Assembly: GCF_900115955.1 (NCBI RefSeq) | Contig: NZ_FOYL01000012.1 | Span: 124,001-188,000, forward strand | Reading direction: 5' to 3' | Length of the DNA: 64,000 nt | Source: Lentzea waywayandensis | GTDB taxonomy: Bacteria; Actinomycetota; Actinomycetes; Mycobacteriales; Pseudonocardiaceae | In this document: piece after piece, positions 38,194 through 46,502 of the stretch | Position numbering within the stretch: the stretch's first letter is position 1 | How the letters are laid out: every line of letters begins with the position of its first letter | Program-made: the position numbers and the translations under genes | Notes under the pieces: model-generated | The model's database searches: none | Told to the model about the DNA's origin: nothing | What the model saw: only the letters and a program-made list of their open reading frames with translations

Positions 38194-38954
38194 GAGTGGC
38201 TCTCCTTCGTGAGGTGGTCGACGAGCGCCGCCGTGACGACGTCCGGTTGCTCGGCGTTGGCGAGGTGCGCGGCGCCGGGGACGACGAGCAGCCGGCCGTC
38301 CTGGACCGACGTGGCGATCTCCTCGAGGTGCCGCGGAGGCGTCGCCGGGTCGTCCGCTCCCGCGATCGCCAGTGTCGGCGCGCTGATCCTGGCGAGGTCC
38401 GCGCGCTGGTCCATGGCGGCGATCGCCTCGCAGCAGCCCGCATAGCCCTCCGCCGGGGTGGCGGACACCATCGCCACCCACCGCGCGCGGTCCTGGTGCG
38501 CGGGGGTGAACCACCGTTGGACGACGGCCTCGGCGACCGCCTTCGTCCCTTGCGCACGAACGAGGGCGGCGCGGTCGGTCCAGTTCGCCGCCGGTCCGAG
38601 GCAGGCGCTGGTGCACAGGACCGCGAGCCGGTCCACGCGTTCGGGGTTGCGGGCGGCCACCCGCAACGCGGTCATGCCGCCGAGCGACAGCCCGACGAGG
38701 TGCGCCTTCCGCACGCCCAGGCGGTCGAGCAGCACGACGAGATCGCCGGCCAGGGCGTCGATGGTGTGCGGGCCGGGCACGACGGGGGAGCGGCCGTGGC
38801 CGCGGGTGTCGTAGCGGACCACCCGGAAGTGCTCTTCGAGCGCGCCGACGTTGGCGTCCCACATCTCCAGCGTCGACCCGAGCGAGTTGGACAGCACGAC
38901 GACCGGGCCGTCCGGCCTGCCGGTGACGACGTGGTGGACCTCGGCGACGTTCAT
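38190..38954 (-). CDS. pcaD: Alpha/beta hydrolase, probable 3-oxoadipate enol-lactonase
   Basis: A 254-residue hydrolase with SNSLGSTLEMWDANVGAL (oxyanion region), RVVRYDTRGHGRS, the nucleophile elbow VGLSLGGMTAL, and the catalytic His in VVPGAAHLANAEQPD. These, together with ADDPATPP for the acid residue, match PcaD, which opens beta-ketoadipate enol-lactone to 3-oxoadipate. No fused carboxymuconolactone decarboxylase domain is present, unlike the PcaL fusion of some actinomycetes. Its ATG overlaps the thiolase stop by 1 bp. Confidence 0.82.
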   Translation of the reverse strand: MNVAEVHHVVTGRPDGPVVVLSNSLGSTLEMWDANVGALEEHFRVVRYDTRGHGRSPVVPGPHTIDALAGDLVVLLDRLGVRKAHLVGLSLGGMTALRVAARNPERVDRLAVLCTSACLGPAANWTDRAALVRAQGTKAVAEAVVQRWFTPAHQDRARWVAMVSATPAEGYAGCCEAIAAMDQRADLARISAPTLAIAGADDPATPPRHLEEIATSVQDGRLLVVPGAAHLANAEQPDVVTAALVDHLTKESHS

Positions 38955-40168
38955 CAGCGCACCGCTTCGAAGACGGCGGCGAGACCCTGACCGCCGCCGA
39001 TGCACATCGTCTCCAGGCCGTAGCGGCTGCCGCGGCGGCGCATCTCGTGCGCGAGCGTTGCGAGAATCCGTGCCCCGGTCGCGCCCACCGGATGCCCCAG
39101 CGAGATGCCGGAACCGTTGGGGTTGAGCCGTTCGTCGCCGGCGTCGACCTTCCACTCGCGCAGGCAGGCGAGCACCTGGGCGGCGAACGCCTCGTTGAGC
39201 TCGATCACGTCCATGTCGTCGAGGGTGAGCCCGGCCCGGTCCAGCGCGGCGGCCGTGGCGGGCACCGGTCCGATGCCCATCACCTCCGGCCCGACCCCGG
39301 CGACGGCCCACGACCTGAGCGTGAGCACGGGCCGCAGCCTGCGCTTGTCGGCTTCCTCGCGGGTGGTGACCACGCACAACGCGGCACCGTCGTTCTGACC
39401 GCTGGCGTTGCCCGCCGTGACCGTGGACTCGGGGTCGAGCTTCAGCCGCACCGGTCGCAGCGCGGCGAGGTCGTCGAGCGTCGTGTCCGGGCGGGGGTGC
39501 TCGTCGCGGTCGACGGTGAGATCAGGCTTGCCGCGGCGGCCGGGCACGGTCACCGGCACGAGTTCATCGGCGAACCTGCCCGCCTGGTCGGCGGCACCCC
39601 AGCGCTGCTGCGACCGCACCGCGAACTCGTCCTGTTCGGCCCGCGAGATGCCGTACTCGCGGCGGAGGTTCTCGGCTGTCTCGAGCATGCCGCCGGGCAC
39701 CGGGTGGAACCGGCCACCGGCCGTCTCCCTGGCCCGGTCGAGCCGGTCGACGAGCTCGATCCCGCCGCTGCGGACACCGGTGCGCAGCCCCAGCGCGTAG
39801 TGCTCGACCTGCGACATCGACTCCGCGCCACCCGCCACGACGACCTTCGCCGCTCCGGTCGCGACCTGACCCGCCGCGTAGAGCACGGCCTGGAGCCCGG
39901 ATCCGCAGCGCCGGTCGATCTGGAGGCCGGGAACGCCGACGCCGAGGCCCGCGTCGAGCGCCGCGATCCGGCCGATCGCCGGCGATTCACCGTTGGCGTA
40001 GCTCTGCCCGAGCACGACGTCGTCGACATCGCCCTCCCGCAGCCCCGTGCGGCGCACCAGTTCCGTGAGCACGGCGGTGGCGAGGTCGGCGGCACTGAGC
40101 GAGGCGAGGGCCCCGCCGAACCGTCCGACCGGGGTCCGGAGGGGTTCGCAGATCACGACGTCGGTCAT
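38954..40168 (-). CDS. pcaF: Thiolase, probable 3-oxoadipyl-CoA thiolase
   Basis: A 404-residue thiolase. Active-site residues are all visible: Cys in LQIDRRCGSGLQAVLYAAGQ (about residue 90), His in NGSGISLGHPVGATGAR, and Cys in METMCIGGGQGLA near the C-terminus. In this operon it would cleave 3-oxoadipyl-CoA to succinyl-CoA and acetyl-CoA; sequence alone cannot exclude a general acetyl-CoA acetyltransferase. It is the first gene of pcaFDIJ, divergent from the LysR regulator. Confidence 0.85.
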   Translation of the reverse strand: MTDVVICEPLRTPVGRFGGALASLSAADLATAVLTELVRRTGLREGDVDDVVLGQSYANGESPAIGRIAALDAGLGVGVPGLQIDRRCGSGLQAVLYAAGQVATGAAKVVVAGGAESMSQVEHYALGLRTGVRSGGIELVDRLDRARETAGGRFHPVPGGMLETAENLRREYGISRAEQDEFAVRSQQRWGAADQAGRFADELVPVTVPGRRGKPDLTVDRDEHPRPDTTLDDLAALRPVRLKLDPESTVTAGNASGQNDGAALCVVTTREEADKRRLRPVLTLRSWAVAGVGPEVMGIGPVPATAAALDRAGLTLDDMDVIELNEAFAAQVLACLREWKVDAGDERLNPNGSGISLGHPVGATGARILATLAHEMRRRGSRYGLETMCIGGGQGLAAVFEAVR

Positions 40169-40246
40169 GCCCTCGACCCTAGGGCGGTTCGGTGATATCC
40201 AGAAATACTCATTTAACGGCGACTGAGACTCTGCGAGTATCAATCG
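40169..40246. promoter_or_regulatory. Divergent pca / LysR control region with an inverted repeat
   Basis: The 78-bp space contains ATACTC (40205-40210) and GAGTAT (40235-40240), exact complements 24 bp apart, in an unusually AT-rich patch for this genome. LysR-type proteins bind such dyads between themselves and their target operon. Confidence 0.5.
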
Positions 40247-41149
40247 GTGGAACTTCGTCATCTGAGGTACTTCGTGGCGGTCGCCGAGGAGCGGCACTTC
40301 GGGCGCGCCGCCGAACGCCTGCACATGGCACAACCGCCGCTCTCGCAGCAGATCCAGCAGCTGGAGGCCGAGCTCGGGGTGACGTTGCTGCACCGCACGA
40401 CCCGAAAGGTCGACCTCAGCGCCGCCGGGCTGGTCTACCTGGACCGGGCTCGAGCCGTGCTGGCCGCTGTGGACGACGCGGCGGCCGAGGCACGACGGGT
40501 GGCCGAGGGCATGCAGGGCCGCCTGGTCGTGGGGTGCGTCGGTTCGGCCACCTACAGCCTGCTGCCCGCGTTCGCCCGAGCCCTGCGAGAGGAACTTCCG
40601 GCCGTCGACTTCGTGTTCCGGGGCGAGATGCTGGCACCGGACCAGCTCGAGTCCCTGCTGTCCCGCCGCATCGACCTCGCGCTGCTGCGCCCACCTGTCG
40701 AGCACTCCGCGCTGCAAGCGACCTCGGTGCGCCGCGACCAGCTCATCGTGGCGTTGCCCGAGGACCACCGCCTCGCCCGGCGAAAGCGGCTGAAGATCGA
40801 GGACCTGCGCGAGGAGGACCTGATCGTGCACGCGTCAGGTGGCCGTTCGGTCATGCACGGGATCGTCACGGACCTGTGCCGTTCGGCGGGGTTCGAGCCG
40901 CGGATCCGCCACGAGGTGGCAGAGACCTCGACCCTGGTCACCTTCGTCGCCTCCGGACTGGGCGTGGCCGTCGTGCCGGAACCCGTGGCGGAACTCGGCG
41001 TGCCCGGCACGACCTATCGCCCGTTGGCGGGAAAACAGGGCATCGAGCTCGTGGCCGCCGTGCGCGCCGACGACGACTCGCCGGTGCTCGCGAGGGCGCT
41101 CGGGCTGCTGGCGCGGTGGCAGGAAAGGACAAGACCGCAGGCGCGCTGA
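40247..41149 (+). CDS. LysR family transcriptional regulator of the pca operon (probable)
   Basis: A 300-residue regulator. The N-terminal winged helix starts MELRHLRYFVAVAEERHFGR and continues AAERLHMAQPPLSQQIQQLE, the form seen in CatR/BenM/PcaQ-like members. The periplasmic-binding-protein-like effector domain (about 90-295) has RLVVGCVGSATYSLLPAFAR and LVTFVASGLGVAVVPEPVA. It is divergent from pcaF by 78 bp, so control of pcaFDIJ in response to a pathway intermediate is the natural reading. The GTG at 40247 is the family start. Confidence 0.9.
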   Translation: MELRHLRYFVAVAEERHFGRAAERLHMAQPPLSQQIQQLEAELGVTLLHRTTRKVDLSAAGLVYLDRARAVLAAVDDAAAEARRVAEGMQGRLVVGCVGSATYSLLPAFARALREELPAVDFVFRGEMLAPDQLESLLSRRIDLALLRPPVEHSALQATSVRRDQLIVALPEDHRLARRKRLKIEDLREEDLIVHASGGRSVMHGIVTDLCRSAGFEPRIRHEVAETSTLVTFVASGLGVAVVPEPVAELGVPGTTYRPLAGKQGIELVAAVRADDDSPVLARALGLLARWQERTRPQAR

Positions 41150-41170
41150 GCCGACCGCGGCACTGGCCAC

Positions 41171-41455
41171 TGGACGGGCGAGTTCCTCGCCGGGTACATC
41201 ACCGAGTACTCGCTGAGCGTCGACAACCTCTTCGTCTTCCTGATCATCAGGACGGTCCGCGTGCCCGCGATCCACCAGTACGAGGTGGTGCTGATCGGCA
41301 TCCTGTTCGCGCTCTTCGCACTCGGCTCGATCCCCGCGATCTTCGGCGTCACCGAGGAGTCGTTCCTGGTCTTCGCAGCCGGTCATCCTCGGCTTCAGCG
41401 ACGTCGAGCTGTCTCTCGAGGGGCTGCGCGGCAACCAGGTGGTCTTTTCGGGTGA
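41171..41455 (+). pseudogene. TerC family membrane protein, decayed
   Basis: Reading from 41171, the translation shows TerC signatures: WTGEFLAGYITEYSLSVDNL then FVFLII (first helices), AIHQYEVVLIGILFALF, and directly joined ALGSIPAIFGVTEESFLVFA, which in intact TerC lies about 100 residues further on. So the centre is deleted in frame. After LVFAA the frame shifts (a VILGF-like remnant is in another frame near 41380) and no start codon remains. Intact TerC proteins are about 300-residue membrane proteins linked to metal or tellurite resistance. The stretch 41150-41596 holds only this remnant. Confidence 0.8.
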
Positions 41456-41596
41456 GTCCGGTTGTCGCATCGTTGCCGGCCGCAGGGAGAGTTGAGCGGT
41501 TCCTGCCGGTTGCGCAGGTTGGTGCGCCGCACCCTTGTTGGCGCTGTGGCGGAGGCGGCGGTCACACTGATCTGTGCGGAGAAGCGGGAGGTGGCC

Positions 41597-41812
41597 ATGT
41601 GGTCTGGTCTCGGTGCGGCCGGTGTTCTGGCTTTGCTGGGTGTCGTGGGCTCCCGCGTCCTGATCATGTTGATCGCACTTCGTGGCACGAAGCCGTCCGA
41701 GCGCCCGGCGATCATCCGCGCCCTCAACGACACCACTCGACGATCTGTCCCTCTAGGACGTGGGCGCACTGCCGCGCGGCGTGACGGCCACAACTTTGTC
41801 CAAAATGGATAG
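41597..41812 (+). CDS. Small single-helix membrane protein
   Basis: A 71-residue protein: MWSGLGAAGVLALLGVVGSR and VLIMLIALRGTKPSERPAII read as an N-terminal hydrophobic helix followed by RGTKPSERPAIIRALND, a pattern I associate with small actinobacterial membrane proteins. GGAGG lies 5 nt before the ATG at 41597. The final third, beyond about residue 52, overlaps the marR coding sequence on the other strand by 60 bp and looks less natural, so the original stop may have been lost. Confidence 0.45.
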   Translation: MWSGLGAAGVLALLGVVGSRVLIMLIALRGTKPSERPAIIRALNDTTRRSVPLGRGRTAARRDGHNFVQNG

Positions 41813-42196
41813 CAAAGCGGCTATGTCGTCTGGCTCCAGGGCGGACAACGGACTGTGTTCGACCACGGTGCGCATGACCTGCGAACGCACCTGTTCGCCC
41901 TTGGCGGTGAGGACGAGCGCGCGTGAACGTCGGTCTCGCGGGTCGGGGACGCGTTCGACCAGTCCACGTGCGGCGAGCTGGTCTGCGACGAACGAGAGGT
42001 TGGGGGCGTTGCAGTGCAGGCGGGTGGCCACGGTCTTCATCGACGGTGGCTCGTCGTCCGGATCGAGCGCCCACAGCGCTTGAGCGGTCGCGGTGGTCAG
42101 GCCCATTTCCGCGAGGGGGCCGGTGATCGCCGCATCGGTGCGCATGAACACCTCGTGGATGGCTCGTACGGCCGCCACCGGCCCGTCCTCGTTCAT
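41753..42196 (-). CDS. MarR family transcriptional regulator
   Basis: A 147-residue winged-helix repressor: MGLTTATAQALWALDPDDEP, PSMKTVATRLHCNAPNLSFV (recognition helix) and LVERVPDPRDRRSRALVLTA (wing). It is divergent from the SDR gene. The 86-bp gap holds two copies of the palindrome TTCGAGNCTCGAA, probably its operators, so it should repress both itself and the SDR gene until a ligand binds. Confidence 0.92.
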   Translation of the reverse strand: MNEDGPVAAVRAIHEVFMRTDAAITGPLAEMGLTTATAQALWALDPDDEPPSMKTVATRLHCNAPNLSFVADQLAARGLVERVPDPRDRRSRALVLTAKGEQVRSQVMRTVVEHSPLSALEPDDIAALLSILDKVVAVTPRGSAPTS

Positions 42197-42217
42197 GGCG
42201 GCAGTCTAGCAACTTGC

Positions 42218-42267
42218 TTCGAGTCTCGAACTTGTTATGCTCGCCGGGAGATACTTCGAGACTCGAA
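42218..42267. promoter_or_regulatory. Pair of MarR operators TTCGAGNCTCGAA
   Basis: TTCGAGTCTCGAA at 42218-42230 and TTCGAGACTCGAA at 42255-42267. Both are perfect palindromes around a single central base, with centres 37 bp apart. They lie between the divergent marR and SDR genes. Confidence 0.8.
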
Positions 42268-42282
42268 CGACTGGGGTGGGTC

Positions 42283-43092
42283 ATGGACTCCTTCAACGGC
42301 ATCACGGCGCTCGTCACCGGAGCGTCGAAAGGGCTCGGGCGTGCGTATGCGCTGGAACTGGCGCGCAGGGGCGCCAACCTGGTGCTCGTGGCACGCACCA
42401 CGGCGGCGCTGGAAGCCCTCGCGGCGGAGGTGCGGGCCGCACATGGCGTGACCGCCGAGGTCATCGGCGTTGATCTTGCGGCTCCTGCCGGCTCCGAGGT
42501 GCTCGCCAAGGCTGTCGCCGACCGCGGTGTTCAGGTCGACCTGCTGGTGAACAACGCCGGCTCGGGCTCGGCCGGCAGGTTCTTCGAGCGTCCCTTCGAC
42601 CAGAGCGCCCGCTCGGTCGCGCTCAACGTCGGGGCCCTGATGGAGCTCACCTACCTGTTCGGTCGCGAGATGGTGGCCAGGGGAGCGGGCGGCATCATCA
42701 ACGTGGGCTCGACGGCAGCGTTCCAGCCGATGCCCTACCAGGCGAGTTATGCCGCGACGAAGGCGTTCGTCCTGTCGTTCACCGAGGCCGTCGCCGAGGA
42801 ACTACGTGGCTCCGGGGTCCGCGTCATGGCCGCACATCCGGGAGCGACCGACACCGGCTTCTTCGACGGCACAACGGCCACGATGGATCCGCGCGTGACG
42901 GATCCGCCGGAGTCGGTCGCCGCCCGCACGCTCGACGACTTCGCGCGCGGGCGCGTCGCCTCCTATCCCGGCCGCGGGGTGAATCGGCTGACGACGCTCG
43001 TGGCGCGGGTGATGCCTCGCCGGACGGTCACCAACGCCGTCGCCGCTCTCAACCGCAAGCTCGGCCTCGACGTGGTCACCGATCTGCATTGA
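42283..43092 (+). CDS. Short-chain dehydrogenase/reductase
   Basis: A 269-residue classical SDR: cofactor loop LVTGASKGLGRAYALELA (TGxxxGxG), LLVNNAGSGSAG (NNAG), Ser in NVGSTAAFQ and the catalytic YAATK (YxxxK). A C-terminal extension contains the AHPGATDTGFFDGTTATM segment typical of the DltE/SDR-c group. The substrate is unknown. The ATG at 42283 follows a GGGGTGGG-type ribosome site. It is probably repressed by the divergent MarR protein. Confidence 0.92.
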   Translation: MDSFNGITALVTGASKGLGRAYALELARRGANLVLVARTTAALEALAAEVRAAHGVTAEVIGVDLAAPAGSEVLAKAVADRGVQVDLLVNNAGSGSAGRFFERPFDQSARSVALNVGALMELTYLFGREMVARGAGGIINVGSTAAFQPMPYQASYAATKAFVLSFTEAVAEELRGSGVRVMAAHPGATDTGFFDGTTATMDPRVTDPPESVAARTLDDFARGRVASYPGRGVNRLTTLVARVMPRRTVTNAVAALNRKLGLDVVTDLH

Positions 43093-43215
43093 GTACGCGG
43101 TCGCCGCGCTGGCGCGAGGCACTCCGCCGACCCCGTCCGCGCGGCGATATTCGATCGCTGCGACCCGGCCCATTGCGGCAGCATGAGGAAGCCGAGGTGT
43201 CCGGAGGGGGGTCGG

Positions 43216-45039
43216 ATGGTCGCGCCGGAATCGGAAAGGCCTGTCCGCAAGAACGCGGTGCCGCTCGCCCTGCGCCTGTACGGAAAAGAACTGCGGCGCC
43301 ACGGATTCATGTCCGTGGGCGCACTCGTGCTGCCCGCGCTGGGCGTCACCTGTCAGCTCTATCTCGCGCCGTTGGCGGTGGGCGGGCTCGTGGGAAAGCT
43401 TGCTGGTGGCGGCGACACAAGCCCCAGCACCGTTCTGCCGTACGTGCTGGCCTTCGGCGGTTTCATGCTGCTCTCGGAACTGTTGTGGCGCATCGGTCTG
43501 CACTGCCTCAACCGCGTGGACGGCCGCGGGATCGAGAACCTGTCCGCCCTCGCGATGGACGAGCTGTTGGGGAAGGACGCGGCGTTCTTCCACGACAACT
43601 TCGCCGGATCGCTCACCAAACGGGTGCTGAGCTTCGCGTTCCGCTTCGAGGACTTCGTGGACGCGCTGGCGTTCAAGATCTTCGCCAACCTCATCCCGCT
43701 GGGTTTCGCCTGCGTCGTGCTGTGGAGCTACAACCCGGTGCTCGTCGCGGTGCTGGTCGGCCTGATCCTCGTCACGGGATGTGTGGTCGCGCCGCTCATC
43801 CGCCACCGCCAGCGGCTGGTCGACCAGCGCGAGGCCGCCATCGCCCAGGTGTCCGGACACGTCTCGGACACGCTCACGAACATGGAGACGGTGCGGGCGT
43901 TCGCCGCCGAGCGGCGCGAGGGCGCGGAGCACCGGACCCGTGCCGCCAAGCAGCGAACGCTGGCACTGCGGTCGTGGGACTACAACAACCTGCGCATCGA
44001 CACCGTGATCGCGCCGCTGTCCGTGCTCACCAACGTGCTCGGCCTCGTGGTCGCGATCGGGGTCAGCGATGGCCTCGGCGTGGAGGCGATCGTGGTGACG
44101 TTCGCCTACTTCGGGAACGCGACGCGGATCATGTTCGAGTTCAACCAGATCTACCGGCAGGTGGAGAGCGCGCTCACCGAGGCGGCCCAGTTCACCGAAC
44201 TGCTGCTCGACCCGCCGACCGTGCTCGACCTGTCGCACCCGGAACCGTTGCGCGTGAAGGACTCCCGGGTCCGGTTCGAGAACGTCGTGTTCACGCACGG
44301 CGGCGGCGAGCCGCTGTTCGACGGGCTCGACCTGGACATCCCGGCAGGCACGCGGATAGGGCTCGTCGGCCGCTCCGGCGGCGGCAAGACCACGCTCACC
44401 CGGCTGCTCCTGCGGCTGATGGACGTCGACCGGGGCCGCGTCCTCATCGGCGGCCAGGACATCGCCCGCCTGAGCCAGGCCGACCTGCGCGGCCTGATCG
44501 GGTACGTGCCCCAGGACCCGGCCATGTTCCACCGGACGCTGCGCGAGAACATCGCGTTCGCACGGCCAGGCGCGACCGACGCCGAGATCCACCGCGCCGC
44601 GCACGCCGCGCACGTGACGGAGTTCGTGGACGCGCTGCCCGACGGGTTCGACACGATGGTCGGCGAACGCGGCATCAAACTGTCCGGCGGACAGCGGCAG
44701 CGGGTCGCGCTGGCCCGCGCCATCCTGCGGGACGCGCCGATCCTGCTGCTGGACGAGGCGACCAGCGCGCTGGACTCGGAGAGCGAGGTGCTGGTCCAGG
44801 AGGCGCTGTGGCGGCTCATGGAGGGCCGCACCGCGATCGTCGTGGCACACCGGCTGAGCACGGTCGTGCGGATGGATCGGCTGATCGTGCTCGACCGGGG
44901 CCGGATCGTCGAACAGGGCACCCACGCGGAACTGCTCGACGCCGAGGGGACGTACGCGAAGCTGTGGCGCCACCAGTCCGGCGGCTTCCTCGACGAGGCC
45001 GTGTCCGACGAATCCCTGTCCGGTGAACGGGCCCGGTGA
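43216..45039 (+). CDS. ABC transporter, fused permease and ATPase (exporter type)
   Basis: A 607-residue half-transporter that would act as a dimer. An N-terminal six-helix domain (about 20-310) includes FFHDNFAGSLTKRVLSFAFR. The ATPase domain (about 340-590) has Walker A VGRSGGGKTTLTR, Q-loop GYVPQDPAMFHRTLRENIAF, signature KLSGGQRQRVALARAIL, Walker B ILLLDEATSALDSES and the switch His in VVAHRLSTV. The ATG at 43216, after GGAGGGGGG, is preferred to an upstream one. It stands alone; the exported substrate (lipid, peptide, drug) is unknown. Confidence 0.93.
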   Translation: MVAPESERPVRKNAVPLALRLYGKELRRHGFMSVGALVLPALGVTCQLYLAPLAVGGLVGKLAGGGDTSPSTVLPYVLAFGGFMLLSELLWRIGLHCLNRVDGRGIENLSALAMDELLGKDAAFFHDNFAGSLTKRVLSFAFRFEDFVDALAFKIFANLIPLGFACVVLWSYNPVLVAVLVGLILVTGCVVAPLIRHRQRLVDQREAAIAQVSGHVSDTLTNMETVRAFAAERREGAEHRTRAAKQRTLALRSWDYNNLRIDTVIAPLSVLTNVLGLVVAIGVSDGLGVEAIVVTFAYFGNATRIMFEFNQIYRQVESALTEAAQFTELLLDPPTVLDLSHPEPLRVKDSRVRFENVVFTHGGGEPLFDGLDLDIPAGTRIGLVGRSGGGKTTLTRLLLRLMDVDRGRVLIGGQDIARLSQADLRGLIGYVPQDPAMFHRTLRENIAFARPGATDAEIHRAAHAAHVTEFVDALPDGFDTMVGERGIKLSGGQRQRVALARAILRDAPILLLDEATSALDSESEVLVQEALWRLMEGRTAIVVAHRLSTVVRMDRLIVLDRGRIVEQGTHAELLDAEGTYAKLWRHQSGGFLDEAVSDESLSGERAR

Positions 45040-45242
45040 GCCCGAAGCGACAGGACACGCCCTATCCGGAAGCGGCGTGATCAGGTGCCACGAGCAGTCC
45101 GGTCGCCCTGGCCGGTGTGGCGTGCGAGCGGCGCAGCGGATCGGCCGGGCCGGATGCCTCCGGGATCGACCCGGCCCGCTTCCTGCGCCGGGAGAACGAG
45201 ACGGGCACGGTCGAGGAGGCCGACCTCGTCCTGCACGGCCGC
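45040..45242. other. 203-bp gap without an assignable gene
   Basis: Between the ABC exporter and the anti-sigma-like gene. One frame reads coding-like for about 25 residues (IDPARFLRRENETGTVEEAD) but has no start, ribosome site or recognisable family, so it may be a gene remnant. Confidence 0.4.
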
Positions 45243-45590
45243 TCAGCCGGTCGTGTTGGTCGTGACCTGGCCTGTCGTGGTGACCGGCGGGCTGTCCTGC
45301 CGCTCGGGAACTCCTTTCGGAGTGGTGCGCACGCCGCTGGTCGTCGTGGTGGACGTCGGAAGGGGTGGACCTGGTACCGGCGGCGGGCTCGAGGTGTCGG
45401 GCAGGAACGCCAGCGCCAGCGCCGTGACCCCGGCTGTGGCCACGGCACTGCCGGCCACGGCGATGGTGCGGCGCCGAGATCGCACGGCACGGCCACGGGT
45501 GATCACGCCGAAGGCGGAGTTGGCGTTCGGGGGCGGCACTTCCCCGCGCAGCACGGAGAAGGTCGTTCGCAGCTTGTCCTCGTGGTCCAT
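45243..45590 (-). CDS. Single-helix membrane protein, probable anti-sigma factor
   Basis: A 115-residue protein. A cytoplasmic N-terminus of about 42 residues (MDHEDKLRTTFSVLRGEVPP) precedes one membrane helix (about 42-62) and a Pro/Thr-rich extracytoplasmic tail (TTTTTSGVRTT-like, ending TTGQVTTNTTG). No zinc (HxxxCxxC) motif is present. The position directly after an ECF sigma gene, overlapping its stop by 1 bp (TGATG), and the topology suggest it holds the sigma factor at the membrane. That role is inferred from context. Confidence 0.6.
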   Translation of the reverse strand: MDHEDKLRTTFSVLRGEVPPPNANSAFGVITRGRAVRSRRRTIAVAGSAVATAGVTALALAFLPDTSSPPPVPGPPLPTSTTTTSGVRTTPKGVPERQDSPPVTTTGQVTTNTTG

Positions 45591-46099
45591 CACGTCCCCA
45601 GCCTCGACGGGTCGAACTCCGGGCCCAGCTTGTGCCGCAACGTCTGCAATCCCTTGCTGCTCTGCGACTTCACCGTGCCGGTGGAGCAGCCGAGCGCGGT
45701 GGCGACGTCCTCGACGCTCAGGTCGTTCCAGTAGCGCAGCACCAGAACGGCGCGCTGACGCGCCGGCATGCTCGACAACGCCTCCCACACCACGAGCCCG
45801 TCCTCCGCGCCGGGCGCGACGAACAGGCTGTCGGGTAGCGCGTCGGTGAGTTTCTCGCGTCGCCACCGCACGCGTCTGCGCTCGGCGATGAACGTTCGGA
45901 CCAGGATCTGCTGCAGATACCCCTCGATTCCACTGTGGTCGGTCAGTTTGGGACCGGCGAGGTAGAGCTTCAGGAACGCCGACTGCAGCACGTCCTCGGC
46001 CTCGTGCCAGTTGCCGCACATGAGGAAGGCCGTGAAGCGCATGGACTCGTTGCACCGGTCGTAGAGCTGGGTGAACTCACTGTCCCAGTTCAGCGTCAT
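45590..46099 (-). CDS. ECF sigma factor (SigE-family type)
   Basis: A 169-residue RNA polymerase sigma factor. Region 2 (about 5-70) includes FTAFLMCGNWHEAEDVLQSA and FLKLYLAG, the -10 binding helix. Region 4 (about 105-160) includes MPARQRAVLVLRYWNDLSVE and VATALGCSTGTVKSQSSKGL (HTH). The ATG at 46099 follows GGAAAGGTG. Its start overlaps the stop of a small membrane protein by 1 bp, and its stop overlaps the anti-sigma-like start by 1 bp. The three-gene coupling implies fixed stoichiometry. Its target promoter is unknown. Confidence 0.9.
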   Translation of the reverse strand: MTLNWDSEFTQLYDRCNESMRFTAFLMCGNWHEAEDVLQSAFLKLYLAGPKLTDHSGIEGYLQQILVRTFIAERRRVRWRREKLTDALPDSLFVAPGAEDGLVVWEALSSMPARQRAVLVLRYWNDLSVEDVATALGCSTGTVKSQSSKGLQTLRHKLGPEFDPSRLGT

Positions 46100-46293
46100 C
46101 ACCTTTCCGGCCGGCTGGGCTGGGAGGACGGCTGGGGTGATGGAGTTCTCCACGACGTCATCTCGTCGGTCCGGATCACTGTCGGCCGTTGCTCGGGAGC
46201 GCGTTCGTCGTCGACGAGCGTGAGCGCGGGAATCACGACGGCCGCGACGGCGATCATGGACACCATCGCCGCGATCACCTGTTCTCTGCGCAT
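46099..46293 (-). CDS. Small membrane protein coupled to the ECF sigma gene
   Basis: A 64-residue protein. Its first residues, MRREQVIAAMVSMIAVAAVV, form a transmembrane or signal-anchor helix. A short tail follows (DDERAPEQRPTVIRTDEMTS) with a Pro/Ser-rich end. The stop overlaps the sigma start (TGATG). No homologous family is recognised. Being first in the operon, it may sense the signal or help anchor the anti-sigma protein; this is a guess. GGAG lies 9-10 nt before the ATG at 46293. Confidence 0.5.
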   Translation of the reverse strand: MRREQVIAAMVSMIAVAAVVIPALTLVDDERAPEQRPTVIRTDEMTSWRTPSPQPSSQPSRPER

Positions 46294-46463
46294 CGCGAAG
46301 CTCCGAAGGTTCAGGGGCACCGGTCAGGTGCCCTCACCCTCATCAATGCGATCGGGGGCGCGTCAGGTTGCCCTGCCGAACGAAATTCTCGGCGATCGGT
46401 CGTCCACTTCGGACCACCTCGGCGGAAGTGGCGCGGCTCACCTGAATTGGGACGCCCGAGGAC

Positions 46464-46494
46464 TTGAACTTGACGCTGGCGTCAAATTCTAGGT
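46464..46494 (+). promoter_or_regulatory. MerR-type promoter with dyad in the spacer, driving the lipase gene
   Basis: TTGAAC (46464-46469, -35-like) is followed at once by the dyad TTGACGCTGGCGTCAA (46470-46485) and a -10-like TCTAGG/CTAGGT (46488-46494), giving an 18-19 bp spacer. A dyad inside an over-long spacer is the hallmark of promoters activated by MerR proteins. A MerR gene lies just downstream of the lipase. Confidence 0.65.
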
Positions 46495-46502
46495 TGGGGG
46501 AC

